Positions 9,133 through 21,199 of a DNA stretch of 64,000 nucleotides are shown one piece after another. The position numbers and the translations under genes were made by a program. The notes under the pieces are model-generated. The model did no database searches, was not told where the DNA came from, and was given only the letters and a program-made list of their open reading frames with translations. Position 1 is the stretch's first letter. Each line of letters opens with the position of its first letter. The stretch comes from Bacillaceae bacterium IKA-2 (GTDB lineage: Bacteria > Bacillota > Bacilli > Bacillales > Anaerobacillaceae), in the NCBI GenBank assembly GCA_031761875.1, contig CP134492.1, forward strand, positions 620,001 through 684,000, read 5' to 3'.

Positions 9133-10118
9133 TGATTTTAGTTTGCGGTGGCGCAGGTTATATTGGAAGTCATGCAGTTTATCGATTAATTGAAAAGGGT
9201 GAAGAGGTAGTTATTGTAGATAATTTGCAAACAGGTCACAAGAAGGCTATTCATCCAAAAGCTTACTTTTATCAAGGGGATATTAGAGACCGTAGGTTTT
9301 TAAAGTCAGTTTTTGCAAAGTATGATTTTGATACAGTCCTTCATTTTGCAGCAAATTCATTGGTTGGCGAAAGTATGGAAAATCCGCTCAAGTATTATGA
9401 TAACAATGTATTTGGAACTCAAGTTTTACTTGAAATGATGAGTCAATTTCAAGTGAGTCGGATCGTCTTTTCCTCAACGGCAGCCGTTTATGGAGAGCCA
9501 AACCAATTGCCGATAACAGAAACAGTTAATACGGTTCCAACCAATACGTATGGTGAAACAAAATTAGCAATGGAAAAAATGATGAAGTGGGCAAATATAG
9601 CTCATAAGATCAGTTATATTTCGCTACGTTATTTTAATGTAGCTGGAGCTTATGGAGTTAATCTCGGTGAAGATCATGATCCAGAAACACATTTAGTTCC
9701 GTTAATATTAAAAGTTGCGTTAGGACAAAGAGAAGAAATAAGTATTTTTGGTGATGATTATGATACCCATGATGGAACATGTATTAGAGACTATATTCAT
9801 GTTTTAGATTTAGTGGATGCTCATATTCTCGCTGTACAGAAGTTACGTCAAGGATCTGAACCACAAATTTACAACCTAGGAAATGGCAATGGCTTCACTG
9901 TAAAAGAAGTAATAGATGCTGCACGAAAGGTGACAAATCACCCGATCCCAGCTAGTGTGAAACAACGTCGATTAGGAGACCCGGCAAAGCTTGTGGCAGC
10001 GTCTTTTAAAGCAAAAGAAGAGCTAGGTTGGGTTCCGAAATTTCCGGATATTGAGGAAATTGTTGCTTCGGCTTGGGATTGGCACCAGAAAAATTCTCGC
10101 GGTTATGGTGGTGAATGA
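9132..10118 (+). CDS. galE: UDP-glucose 4-epimerase
   Basis: This 328-residue SDR-family enzyme interconverts UDP-galactose and UDP-glucose. The N-terminal NAD-binding loop is GGAGYIGSHAVY. The catalytic Ser/Thr and the YxxxK motif are in SSTAAVYGEP and NTYGETKLAMEKM. RYFNVAGAYG is typical of GalE. The length matches the family. It overlaps galK by 1 bp and galT by 4 bp, so the three Leloir enzymes are tightly coupled. Confidence 0.96.
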   Translation: MILVCGGAGYIGSHAVYRLIEKGEEVVIVDNLQTGHKKAIHPKAYFYQGDIRDRRFLKSVFAKYDFDTVLHFAANSLVGESMENPLKYYDNNVFGTQVLLEMMSQFQVSRIVFSSTAAVYGEPNQLPITETVNTVPTNTYGETKLAMEKMMKWANIAHKISYISLRYFNVAGAYGVNLGEDHDPETHLVPLILKVALGQREEISIFGDDYDTHDGTCIRDYIHVLDLVDAHILAVQKLRQGSEPQIYNLGNGNGFTVKEVIDAARKVTNHPIPASVKQRRLGDPAKLVAASFKAKEELGWVPKFPDIEEIVASAWDWHQKNSRGYGGE

Positions 10119-11620
10119 AATTGATAAATATTTATCAAAAAATTGACATCCTTCTGGATTATGGTGAAACACATCAGTTAATTGAAACAGAAGACCGTAT
10201 TTATTCTAAAAACAAACTCCTTGCCTTATTTGATTTAGAACATTGGCATGACGTTCAAAAAAAATCAGATCCAGAATCGGAAATTTATGAAATAATGGAT
10301 CAAATTCTAGATTGGGCTTTTGAGAACGGAAAAATAAAAGAGAACACAGGGACCCAAAGAGATATTCTAGACTCAATGATAATCGATTGCTTAATGCCAA
10401 GACCTTCAGAGCTAACCCGGCTTTTTGATTCCCATTTTGAAAAAAGTCCAGAAGCGGCAACTGATTTTTTCTATTCATTAAGTAAAGCTTCTAATTATAT
10501 TCATATGGATCGTATAGCGAAAAATCGTGATTGGGAAGTTGCAACAGAATATGGAAACTTGAATATTACGATCAATTTATCGAAACCAGAAAAAGATCCT
10601 AAAGAAATTGCTTTGTTAAAAGAGTTGCCAACAGGTAATTATCCAACTTGTTTGCTTTGCAAAGATAATGTTGGCTATAAAGGGACACTTCGTCATCCGG
10701 CACGCACCAATCACCGCATCATTCCAATTAAATTAAATAGGGAAGCCTGGAATCTACAATATTCCCCTTATGTTTATTATCATGAGCATTGCATTATTTT
10801 TCGTGATGAGCACTTACCGATGAAAATTAGTGAAGCGACATTTAGGCGCTTACTAGATTTCGTCGATATTTTTCCCCATTATTTTGTTGGTTCTAATGCT
10901 GATTTACCAATTGTAGGTGGGTCAATTTTGTCTCATGATCACTTTCAAGGCGGGAAATTCACGTTTGCGATTGAAAAAGCAGATATCAACCATGTATTTA
11001 AATTAGCACAATTTCCAAATGTTAAATTTGGGATTGTCGACTGGCCGATGTCAGTTATTCGAATTACTGGTAGTAAAATAGAGGTTGAACAAGCAACGTC
11101 GTATATATGGGAACAATGGCAGGGATATAGTGACCCAAGTGTTGAAATTTATGCGTACGTAAAAGATATTATTCATAACACTGTAACGCCGATTGCAAGG
11201 CGTCGTGGTGCTTCATATGAAATGGACGTTGTACTAAGAAATAATCGCACATCTGAAAAATATCCTTCTGGAATCTTTCATCCTCACAAAGAGCTTCACC
11301 ATATCAAACAAGAAAATATTGGCTTGATTGAAGTGATGGGATTAGCAGTATTACCAGGAAGGTTATTGGAGGAACTTAGTTTATTAGCGGAATACCTTGT
11401 TTATAATACTGAGCGAGAAAGCTGGAACGAAGCTATATTGAAGCATTTTCAATGGTACCAAGATCTTAAAGGAAAATATCATTTTACAAAAGAAAATGTA
11501 AATGTAACTTTACAACAAGAAGTGGGCTTAAAGTTTAAAAAAGTCCTTGAACATGCGGGTGTTTTTAAAACCGATGCAAATGGAAAACTAGCTTTTATTA
11601 AATTTGTTAACACGCTCTAA
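10115..11620 (+). CDS. galT: Galactose-1-phosphate uridylyltransferase, class II
   Basis: This 501-residue protein transfers UMP from UDP-glucose to galactose-1-phosphate. It is the long class II form found in Firmicutes, not the ~350-residue class I form. It carries LLCKDNVGYKGTLRHPARTN and the substrate region VGGSILSHDHFQGGKF with its His cluster. It starts at an ATG overlapping the galE stop. It completes the Leloir set within the operon. Confidence 0.95.
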   Translation: MKLINIYQKIDILLDYGETHQLIETEDRIYSKNKLLALFDLEHWHDVQKKSDPESEIYEIMDQILDWAFENGKIKENTGTQRDILDSMIIDCLMPRPSELTRLFDSHFEKSPEAATDFFYSLSKASNYIHMDRIAKNRDWEVATEYGNLNITINLSKPEKDPKEIALLKELPTGNYPTCLLCKDNVGYKGTLRHPARTNHRIIPIKLNREAWNLQYSPYVYYHEHCIIFRDEHLPMKISEATFRRLLDFVDIFPHYFVGSNADLPIVGGSILSHDHFQGGKFTFAIEKADINHVFKLAQFPNVKFGIVDWPMSVIRITGSKIEVEQATSYIWEQWQGYSDPSVEIYAYVKDIIHNTVTPIARRRGASYEMDVVLRNNRTSEKYPSGIFHPHKELHHIKQENIGLIEVMGLAVLPGRLLEELSLLAEYLVYNTERESWNEAILKHFQWYQDLKGKYHFTKENVNVTLQQEVGLKFKKVLEHAGVFKTDANGKLAFIKFVNTL

Positions 11621-11659
11621 ATACAGCTTAATTTTAAAAAATGGTAGGCGGTTTTTAAA

Positions 11660-12592
11660 ATGAAAAAAGGCTTATATAAAGGTATCGATTGCATTGAATT
11701 AGAAAATGAGTATTTAAAGGCAACATTTTTACCTGAATACGGAAGCAAGTTGGCTTCCTTGATTGATAAAGCATCAAATGAAGAGTTGCTTTTTCAATCA
11801 GCGGCAGACCAATTAGTTATTCCTCCTTATGGTGCGAAGTTTAGTGACTATGATTCAAGTGGCTTTGATGAAGTGTTTCCCTCAATTGATCCTTGTATTG
11901 ATCCGCAAACAGAAGCACAAATCCCGGACCATGGTGAAGTATGGACTTTGCCGTGGAAAGTAGAAATGAAACAAGGTAATTTGGAGTTTACAGTTAATAG
12001 CCCTAAGCTATCTTATCGATTAAAGAAGAAGGTAGTACTAAATGAAAATAGGTTGTGTTTTCATTACAATTTAGAAAACCTTAGTAAAAACACTTTTTAT
12101 TTTATTTGGACACCACATGCATTATTACGCTGTTCAACTGAAATGAAGTTGTTAGTTGAAGAACATCTAACCAAGGTAATCAATGTTGAACATAGTAGCC
12201 AACATTTAGGAGAGTGGGGTTCAATCCATCCTTACCCGAAGACGACTTCTCAAAAAACAAATGAGATTATTGATTTATCGGGAGTTGAACCTGTAACAGT
12301 TGGGAACTGTGAAAAATTTTATTTTACTGAGAAAGTAAAGCGGGGAGTATGTGGAGTCTTTAATCAAAAAACAGATAGGTACCTTAAGTATTACTATCCA
12401 CCAGAAAAAATACCATATTTAGGAGTTTGGAAAACACAAGGAGGTTACCGAGGTGATTATAATATTGCCTTAGAGCCATGTACGGGTGTTTACGACAATT
12501 TATATGTAGCGAAAACAATTAAAAAGGTATCGAGTGTCGGCGGGTTACAACATTTTGACTGGTGGTTTGACATGGAAGTAGGAGGAGAGTAA
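11660..12592 (+). CDS. Aldose 1-epimerase (galactose mutarotase)-like protein
   Basis: This 310-residue protein has the galactose-mutarotase-like beta-sandwich pattern: an N-terminal strand region ATFLPEYGSKLASLIDK, then GFDEVFPSID and late LEPCTGVYDNL. Such enzymes interconvert the alpha and beta anomers of aldoses. Beta-galactosidase releases beta-galactose while galactokinase uses the alpha anomer, so the role fits its place between galT and the GH42 gene. It is diverged from classical GalM, and catalytic His/Glu residues cannot be assigned with certainty. The GH42 gene starts 3 bp after its stop. Confidence 0.72.
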   Translation: MKKGLYKGIDCIELENEYLKATFLPEYGSKLASLIDKASNEELLFQSAADQLVIPPYGAKFSDYDSSGFDEVFPSIDPCIDPQTEAQIPDHGEVWTLPWKVEMKQGNLEFTVNSPKLSYRLKKKVVLNENRLCFHYNLENLSKNTFYFIWTPHALLRCSTEMKLLVEEHLTKVINVEHSSQHLGEWGSIHPYPKTTSQKTNEIIDLSGVEPVTVGNCEKFYFTEKVKRGVCGVFNQKTDRYLKYYYPPEKIPYLGVWKTQGGYRGDYNIALEPCTGVYDNLYVAKTIKKVSSVGGLQHFDWWFDMEVGGE

Positions 12593-12595
12593 TTC

Positions 12596-14542
12596 ATGTA
12601 TTTAGGAGTAGATTATTATCCCGAGCATTGGCCAAAGGAAATGCTAGAAGAAGATATAAAAGGTATTAAAGAGCTAGGTGCAAACGTTGTTCGAATTGGC
12701 GAATTCGCTTGGCATTTAATGGAACAAGAAGAAGGTAAATTTGATTTTTCATTTTTTGATCAGGTTATTTCAAAGTTAAAAGAAAAAGGAATTAGAGTCA
12801 TGTATGGAACACCAACAGCGACGTTTCCAGCCTGGTTAGCTCATAAGTTCCCATCAATTCTATCAGAAGACGAAAATGGTAATCCAAGAGTGTTTGGTGG
12901 ACGAAGACAATATTGTTTCAATTCTCCTGTTTATCGTGAGTATAGTGCGAAAATAACAACTGAACTTGTTCGCCATTACAAAGATGAAGAAGCGATTATT
13001 GCTTGGCAAATTGATAATGAATTTGGTCACGAAGGGAGTGATATGTGTTATTGTAAAAAGTGTCATAGTCAGTTTCAAAAGTTTCTAGCAAAGCGTTATC
13101 AAACAATCGATATTCTTAATGAAACGTATGGAACAATTTTTTGGGGACAAACATATAACGATTTTAACGAAGTTCCGATTCCAAAAAAGACAATTACAAC
13201 TCACAATCCTTCATTACAATTAGATTGGGCTCGATTTCGTTCATATTCAGTGAATAGTTATGCACACGAACAAACAAAATTGGTCCAACAGTTAAAAGGT
13301 GAACACCAACTCGTCACGACCAATGTATCAGGTGGATTTTTTGACAAATGGTTTGATCATGAAGAAAACGTCGAACTTATGGACTTTGTTTCTTATGATA
13401 ATTACCCGGTATGGGGTGGTTTAGCGGAACCAATCCCTCCTGCTGCAATTGCAATGAGTCATGATTTTAACCGTGGTTTATTAGATAAAAACTATTGGAT
13501 AGTCGAAGAACTAATGGGAGCTCAAGGTCATGATGTTATTGGTTATTTACCTCGTCCTAATCAAGCGAAAATGTGGTCGTATCAAGCTTTTGCCCATGGG
13601 TGTTCGGATTTACTTTACTTCCGTTGGCGTGGAATGACAAAAGGAGCAGAACAATTTTGCTATGGGGTAGTCGATCATAATAATAAGTATGGTAGAAAAT
13701 ATCAAGAAGTTCAATCGCTGTTTAAAGAAATATCTCAATATGAAGAACTTATAAATAGTGAAATAAAAGCAGAAATAGCTGTTCTCTATGATTACGATAA
13801 CATTTGGTCATGGCGTTTCCAAACCCAGAGTCAAGACTTTAATTTCACATCTGAACTTGTTCGCTTATATACACCATTTTATCAGCTTAATACACAAGTC
13901 GATGTTATCCCTACTTCTAGGGATTTCTCTCGCTACAAAGTTTTAGTAGTTCCAGCACTGCAACTTATTGATGAAGAGTTAGGAAAGCGCTTTGAAAAGT
14001 TTACTGAAAATGGTGGGACGGTTATATTCTCATTTCGAGCAGGCATTAAAGATAAGAATAATAATATTCATTTTAAAAAAATGATACCAGGGTTTATTGC
14101 TGATATTGCTGGAATTAACATTAGTGAAATTGAATCACTTTCCAAAAATCAATTTGTTGAAGTTGAGGGACATGGCTACTACGAGACGAAAAAAGGGCAG
14201 TGCTCAGTTTGGCGAGATATTATCACACCAGTTACCGCTGAAACCCTTTATTCATATATTGATCCGTTTTATCCTGAAGCAGCTGTTACAAAAAACAACT
14301 ATGGAAAAGGTACTGTTTACTATATTGGTGGTGGAATTGATGAAGCTATTCTTACAGAAATAGCAAAAGAAGTCGTAAATAAAAGTCGAATATCTTCTAT
14401 TGAAAGTGAAACAGGTATTGAGGTTTACGAAAGAAATTTAAATGAGGAAAAATATTATTTTATTATGAACCACACTTCAGATCAGAAAATATTCCAAAAT
14501 ATTACTCTTCAAGCGTTTGAGAGTAAAATAATTAAAAAGTAA
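12596..14542 (+). CDS. Beta-galactosidase, glycoside hydrolase family 42
   Basis: This 648-residue enzyme hydrolyses terminal beta-galactosides. The start MYLGVDYYPEHWPKEMLEED is characteristic of GH42. The acid/base Glu142 lies in IDNEFGH, and the nucleophile is a Glu in WIVEELMG (about residue 304/305). Cys residues in MCYCKKCHSQF resemble the family's metal site. There is no signal peptide, so it is cytoplasmic. Its GGAGGAG site overlaps the 3' end of the preceding gene. With the GH36 enzyme, it lets the operon use both alpha- and beta-linked galactosides. Confidence 0.94.
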   Translation: MYLGVDYYPEHWPKEMLEEDIKGIKELGANVVRIGEFAWHLMEQEEGKFDFSFFDQVISKLKEKGIRVMYGTPTATFPAWLAHKFPSILSEDENGNPRVFGGRRQYCFNSPVYREYSAKITTELVRHYKDEEAIIAWQIDNEFGHEGSDMCYCKKCHSQFQKFLAKRYQTIDILNETYGTIFWGQTYNDFNEVPIPKKTITTHNPSLQLDWARFRSYSVNSYAHEQTKLVQQLKGEHQLVTTNVSGGFFDKWFDHEENVELMDFVSYDNYPVWGGLAEPIPPAAIAMSHDFNRGLLDKNYWIVEELMGAQGHDVIGYLPRPNQAKMWSYQAFAHGCSDLLYFRWRGMTKGAEQFCYGVVDHNNKYGRKYQEVQSLFKEISQYEELINSEIKAEIAVLYDYDNIWSWRFQTQSQDFNFTSELVRLYTPFYQLNTQVDVIPTSRDFSRYKVLVVPALQLIDEELGKRFEKFTENGGTVIFSFRAGIKDKNNNIHFKKMIPGFIADIAGINISEIESLSKNQFVEVEGHGYYETKKGQCSVWRDIITPVTAETLYSYIDPFYPEAAVTKNNYGKGTVYYIGGGIDEAILTEIAKEVVNKSRISSIESETGIEVYERNLNEEKYYFIMNHTSDQKIFQNITLQAFESKIIKK

Positions 14543-14556
14543 TAGTAGTAATCTAG

Positions 14557-15579
<1,023 letters not shown>

Positions 15580-15749
15580 AAAAAAGCTTGGAAAATTGAA
15601 TTAAAAATCCTTTTAATGGTAAATGGGAAGAAAAAGGTAAGTAAAGTTGTGAGCAGAAAAGTAGGTTTTGTTTGTCCAAAGCTAAATAAAATCTAAAAAA
15701 ACTTTTTTTCATGATAAAGTAGTATGAAAAGTTGATTAGGAGGTGTTTT

Positions 15750-16304
15750 ATGGATTTTAATGGACAAAAGATCTTGCCAGCAGCTCGAAACTTAAAGGAC
15801 CTTGAAGAAATGATTGATAGCGATTACCTGTATATTGTTTTATTGAACAGTCATATCGGGCAGTTAAAAAGCCTTGTTCAATTAGCAAAAAGTAAAGGAA
15901 AGAAGCTGTTACTTCATGCTGATTTAGTGCAAGGATTGCGAAATGATGAGTATGCAGCCCAATTTTTGTGTCAAGATATTAAACCAGCTGGATTAATTTC
16001 GACGCGAAAAAACGTCGTTCTAACTGCAAAAAAGCATAGACTTATCTCAATGCAACGGTTATTCTTGTTAGATTCAATTGCTCTAGAATCTAGTTATAAG
16101 CTATTGGAAACGACAAGACCAGATTTTATTGAAGTGTTACCTGGGGTCATGCCCCATATTATTAAAGAAGTCTTTGAAAAAACAGGAATACCAATTGTAG
16201 CAGGTGGACTAATTAGAGATCGAATCGAAGTAGAGAATGCCTTAAAAGCAGGGGCATCAGCAATAACGACTTCGAGGAAGGAGTTGTGGCGGGAAAATAT
16301 TTAA
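15750..16304 (+). CDS. glpP: Glycerol-3-phosphate-responsive antiterminator
   Basis: This is an RNA-binding regulator of 184 residues. On binding glycerol-3-phosphate it lets transcription pass leader terminators of glp genes. The family pattern is visible: ILPAARNLKDLEEMI, DLVQGLRNDEYAAQFLCQ, STRKNVVLTAKKH, EVLPGVMPHIIKEV and the late IVAGGLIRDRIEVENALKAG. The start was set at the ATG at 15750, because AGGAGGTG lies at 15738-15745; the frame opens slightly earlier at a TTG. Its targets are probably the hairpin leaders before glpF and glpD in this window. Confidence 0.93.
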   Translation: MDFNGQKILPAARNLKDLEEMIDSDYLYIVLLNSHIGQLKSLVQLAKSKGKKLLLHADLVQGLRNDEYAAQFLCQDIKPAGLISTRKNVVLTAKKHRLISMQRLFLLDSIALESSYKLLETTRPDFIEVLPGVMPHIIKEVFEKTGIPIVAGGLIRDRIEVENALKAGASAITTSRKELWRENI

Positions 16305-16425
16305 AGTAAAGCTATAATTACAATAACGAACTTAAAATAAAATTTATTATGGCTGATACTCTTTTTCTACTAGCCTTTTATAATTAAGAACTTACTCTTT
16401 CTTAATTCGAATATTCAGAAAGGTG
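16305..16425 (+). other. glpP-glpF intergenic DNA with inverted repeat
   Basis: The only structure seen is AATTAAGAA (16382-16390) with TTCTTAATT (16400-16408) around a 9-nt loop. It could end glpP transcription, but no good T-run follows. Confidence 0.3.
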
Positions 16426-16456
16426 TTGACAGCGTTTTCAGGACGTGTTTTAATAT
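16426..16456 (+). promoter_or_regulatory. glpF promoter with overlapping cre site
   Basis: TTGACA at 16426-16431 is a consensus -35 box. The -10 region (TTTAAT/TAATAT) lies around 16449-16456. TGACAGCGTTTTCA at 16427-16440 fits the CcpA consensus TGWNANCGNTNWCA at every defined position and overlaps the -35 box. This predicts direct glucose repression of glpFK. Confidence 0.75.
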
Positions 16457-16474
16457 AAATAAGTTAATATTTTG

Positions 16475-16560
16475 TGACGGAGATATGGAGACCAAAACAA
16501 GTTTTTATTTGTCTATACCGGTGGTATAGTGTCAAATAAACTTTTTTTGGTCTCCATTTT
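16475..16560 (+). promoter_or_regulatory. GlpP-responsive leader terminator of glpFK
   Basis: A long hairpin pairs ATGGAGACCAAAA (from 16485) with TTTTGGTCTCCAT (ending at 16557). It contains an internal stem CTATACC/GGTATAG (16513-16529) and ends in a T-run. The 5' flank GACGGAGATATGGAGACCA resembles the glpD leader flank, which carries CGGAGAAACGGAGAGACCA. The shared CGGAGAnnnGGAG core suits a common GlpP recognition site overlapping the terminator stem. Confidence 0.82.
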
Positions 16561-16606
16561 TGTTGCTATTATTACTTAAAATTCTGGTAAAGGGAGAGGA
16601 TTTATT

Positions 16607-17434
16607 ATGTCGCCATTTTTAGGAGAACTAATTGGAACAATGATTTTAATTATTTTTGGTGGTGGGGTTGTAGCTGGTGTTGTTTTGAAAGGGTCAAAAT
16701 CAGAAAGTTCTGGATGGATCGTCATTACAATGGCTTGGGGGCTTGGTGTAGCAACAGCAATTTATGCAGTGGGAAGTATAAGTGGTGCTCACATTAATCC
16801 GGCAGTAACAGTAGGATTAGCATTAATAGGAGAGTTTTCATGGGCACTAGTTCCAGGTTACATCGCCGCACAAATGATTGGGGCATTTATTGGAGCAACT
16901 CTCGTGTGGTTACATTATTACCCGCATTGGAAAGTAACGGATGATCAAGGTGCAAAACTTGCAGTATTTTCAACAGGACCTGCAATCCGTCATACCCCAG
17001 CAAATCTTTTTAGTGAAATCTTCGGAACATTTATATTAGTACTTGGAATTTTAGCTATTGGAGCAAACCAATTTACAGAAGGTTTGAACCCACTAATTGT
17101 CGGCTTATTAATTGTCGTAATCGGTTTATCTTTAGGTGGAACAACTGGATATGCAATTAATCCAGCGCGTGACTTAGGGCCACGTATCGCACACTTTTTA
17201 TTACCGATCGCCGGTAAGGGTAATTCAGATTGGAAGTATTCTTGGATACCAGTAGTTGGACCGATTATTGGCGGTGGGTTAGGAGCTCTATTTTATGCAG
17301 CTGCATTTGAAGGAATAATCTATCCGGCACTTTGGATAATGTTGGTAGCGTTTGCAGTAGTAATGATTGCATCTATCGTTGCTAATAATAAGCAATCCTC
17401 TAGTTCTAAAACAAAAAAAGACTTTGCGGCTTAG
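16607..17434 (+). CDS. glpF: Glycerol uptake facilitator (aquaglyceroporin)
   Basis: This 275-residue channel of the MIP family admits glycerol. The two half-helix motifs are GAHINPAVTVG and GYAINPARDLGPR. The Asp after the second NPAR is diagnostic of glycerol facilitators rather than water-selective channels. Six transmembrane helices are evident. AAAGGGAG lies upstream of the ATG. It lies 91 bp before glpK with no terminator between, so the two form one transcript under the GlpP-type leader and the cre site. Confidence 0.96.
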   Translation: MSPFLGELIGTMILIIFGGGVVAGVVLKGSKSESSGWIVITMAWGLGVATAIYAVGSISGAHINPAVTVGLALIGEFSWALVPGYIAAQMIGAFIGATLVWLHYYPHWKVTDDQGAKLAVFSTGPAIRHTPANLFSEIFGTFILVLGILAIGANQFTEGLNPLIVGLLIVVIGLSLGGTTGYAINPARDLGPRIAHFLLPIAGKGNSDWKYSWIPVVGPIIGGGLGALFYAAAFEGIIYPALWIMLVAFAVVMIASIVANNKQSSSSKTKKDFAA

Positions 17435-17522
17435 ACCACAAAGCTATAAAAAACCATTTAACTAGTATCTATTATATATTAGAAGACCAATTAATTCAAA
17501 TTATAAACACAGGGGGAAATAA

Positions 17523-19019
<1,497 letters not shown>

Positions 19020-19067
19020 ATTTCTACTATAATATTGAAAGCTCTACAAACAATATATCGTAAATTA

Positions 19068-19096
19068 TATACATGTAGGGCGTTTGATGTTATAAT
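19068..19096 (+). promoter_or_regulatory. Probable glpD promoter
   Basis: A consensus TATAAT at 19091-19096 has a weak -35 match (TATACA, 19068-19073) 17 bp upstream. The start would fall at about 19103, just ahead of the leader hairpin. Confidence 0.5.
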
Positions 19097-19109
19097 TAAC
19101 GCAAGTTAA

Positions 19110-19186
19110 TAAATTCGGTCGGAGAAACGGAGAGACCACAACACTCTATTGTGTGATTACAATAGAGCAGTTGTGGTCTTTTTTGT
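19110..19186 (+). promoter_or_regulatory. GlpP-responsive leader terminator of glpD
   Basis: AGACCACAAC (19133-19142) pairs with GTTGTGGTCT (19170-19179). Inside it CTCTATTGT (19144-19152) pairs with ACAATAGAG (19159-19167), and a TTTTTT run follows. The 5' flank carries CGGAGAAACGGAGAGACCA, like the glpF leader. This is the classic arrangement of a terminator released by GlpP plus glycerol-3-phosphate. Confidence 0.87.
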
Positions 19187-19218
19187 ATACTCTGATAAAA
19201 ATAAAGGAGTGTTTGGAA

Positions 19219-20895
19219 ATGACAAAACCATTCTCAAGTCTAGAACGATTAAGTTATTTAAAGGCAATGAGTAACGAGGAGTTAGACCTATTAGTAATCG
19301 GGGGCGGAATTACCGGAGCAGGAATCGCTTTAGATGCACAAGTACGAGGCATTAAAACAGGATTAATTGAAATGCAGGATTTTGGTGCTGGGACGTCTAG
19401 TCGCTCGACGAAGTTAGTTCATGGTGGCTTACGATATTTAAAGCAATTTGAAGTTAAATTAGTAGCGGAAGTAGGGAAAGAGCGAGCAATCGTCTATGAA
19501 AACGCACCACACGTAACAACGCCTGAACAGATGCTTTTACCAATGATTGAAGGTGGGACGTTTGGAAAGTTTGCCACCTCAGTTGGGCTGAAAGTTTATG
19601 ATTTTTTAGCAGGTGTAAAGAAAAACGAACGACGTTTCATGCTGAATAAGCAGCAAACAATCGAAAAAGAGCCATTGCTTCGTAAAGATAAGCTCAAGGG
19701 TGGCGGTGTCTACGTTGAATATAAGACAGATGATGCTAGATTGACGTTAGAAACTATTAAAGAAGCTGTTAGACGTGGAGTTTTTGCAGTAAACTATGCA
19801 AAAGCTGAAGAGTTAATTTATGAAAATGAAAAAGTAGTCGGAGTTAAAGTTGTCGATCAATTGTCGGGTGAATTGTTTGAGATTCGTGCAAAGAAAATCG
19901 TTAATGCCGCGGGTCCTTGGGTAGATAAGATTCGTGAAAAAGATAATTCAAAAAAAGGTAAATTCCTACATTTGACAAAAGGTGTCCACCTTGTTTTTGA
20001 TCAATCTCGCTTCCCATTAAAACAGGCAGTTTATTTTGATACAGAACATGATGGTAGAATGATGTTTGCAATTCCACGTGACGGAAAAGCTTATGTTGGG
20101 ACAACTGACACATATTATGATAAAGATATTGCCAAACCACGGATGACTGTTGAAGATCGTGATTATATTATTTCTGCAGTTAATTATATGTTTCCAGAAG
20201 TAAAGCTTGCTGTTATAGATATAGAATCAAGCTGGACAGGATTGCGACCACTTATCCATGAAGAAGGTAAAAGTGCATCTGAAATTTCAAGGAAAGACGA
20301 AGTTTTCTTCTCAGATTCTGGCCTAATATCGATTGCTGGCGGGAAATTAACCGGATACCGTAAAATGGCCGAAAAAATTGTTAATATAGTTGGCAAAGAC
20401 CTTGGTATCAACAAACCATGTACAACGAAAAATATTAAGCTTTCTGGAGGAGATGTTGGTGGCTCTCAGAACTTAGCTGAATTCTTAAATGAAAAAACCA
20501 AGGATGGTGTAAAATTTGGGTTATCGGTTGAAGAATCTCGTAAACTAGCTCACTTATATGGTACGAATGTTACCCGCGTTTATGAAATTATCCAAACAAT
20601 GGGTGATGAAGCCAAACACTATCAACTAACCCCGGCAATATTTGGGGCCCTCGTTTATGGGATTGAAGAAGAAATGGCAGCCTCACCAATGGATTTCTTT
20701 AACCGCCGTACCGGTGCGATCTTCTTTAATATTGATTGGGTTCGTCAATGGAAAAAACCAGTTCTTCTATATATGAAGCAACGATTTAACTGGACAGATG
20801 AACAATTAAACTTTCATAGAAGCAAAGTCGAAGAAGAAATTGAACATGCGACAATTCCCGTAGACGAAGTTCAGCAATTAAGTAAAAATGCTTAA
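19219..20895 (+). CDS. glpD: Aerobic-type glycerol-3-phosphate dehydrogenase
   Basis: This 558-residue FAD enzyme of the membrane face oxidises glycerol-3-phosphate to dihydroxyacetone phosphate and reduces quinone. The dinucleotide fold is LLVIGGGITGAGIALDAQ near the N-terminus. GTSSRSTKLVHGGLRYL and GGKLTGYRKMAEKIV are GlpD motifs. The C-terminal helical domain is present. The start is the ATG at 19219, preceded by AAAGGAG; the longer frame from 19153 would begin inside the leader hairpin. It is transcribed separately from glpFK. Confidence 0.95.
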   Translation: MTKPFSSLERLSYLKAMSNEELDLLVIGGGITGAGIALDAQVRGIKTGLIEMQDFGAGTSSRSTKLVHGGLRYLKQFEVKLVAEVGKERAIVYENAPHVTTPEQMLLPMIEGGTFGKFATSVGLKVYDFLAGVKKNERRFMLNKQQTIEKEPLLRKDKLKGGGVYVEYKTDDARLTLETIKEAVRRGVFAVNYAKAEELIYENEKVVGVKVVDQLSGELFEIRAKKIVNAAGPWVDKIREKDNSKKGKFLHLTKGVHLVFDQSRFPLKQAVYFDTEHDGRMMFAIPRDGKAYVGTTDTYYDKDIAKPRMTVEDRDYIISAVNYMFPEVKLAVIDIESSWTGLRPLIHEEGKSASEISRKDEVFFSDSGLISIAGGKLTGYRKMAEKIVNIVGKDLGINKPCTTKNIKLSGGDVGGSQNLAEFLNEKTKDGVKFGLSVEESRKLAHLYGTNVTRVYEIIQTMGDEAKHYQLTPAIFGALVYGIEEEMAASPMDFFNRRTGAIFFNIDWVRQWKKPVLLYMKQRFNWTDEQLNFHRSKVEEEIEHATIPVDEVQQLSKNA

Positions 20896-20907
20896 GTTTT
20901 AGATTTT

Positions 20908-21015
20908 GGTGTCTGACACCAAAAGAGCTCCCCAATGACTTTCAGCCGCGAAATTGATGTGGTGTCTGACACCATATATGGACGAATTGGCTAAAAGTCC
21001 GTGGGGGGCGGACTT
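20908..21015. repeat. Paired palindromic repeat element (GTGTCTGACACC family), copy 1
   Basis: GGTGTCTGACACC occurs at 20908-20920 and again at 20961-20973. A third hairpin (AAGTCCG at 20995-21001 with CGGACTT at 21009-21015) follows. Related pairs occur near 59.0, 61.4 and 63.8 kb, and single units at 48.5 and 50.7 kb. Confidence 0.8.
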
Positions 21016-21046
21016 CATAATATGATTTACTTCATACACAAAAAGT

Positions 21047-21086
21047 AAAATCCCTTTCAAATTTATCTATTTTGAAAGGGATTTTT
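21047..21086 (+). terminator. Terminator after glpD
   Basis: AAATCCCTTTCAAA pairs with TTTGAAAGGGATTT across a short loop and runs into a T-tract. It ends glpD and lies beyond the repeat element. The rest of the 304-bp gap holds only the repeat. Confidence 0.85.
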
Positions 21087-21199
21087 GTAATTATTGTTGA
21101 AAGTAAATAATATGTCGAACAAATAATGTTATCTTTTGTCTGAAATATTGATAAAATAAATGATGTAGTAAAAAAGTTAGTAGAAGGAGGGATTTAATT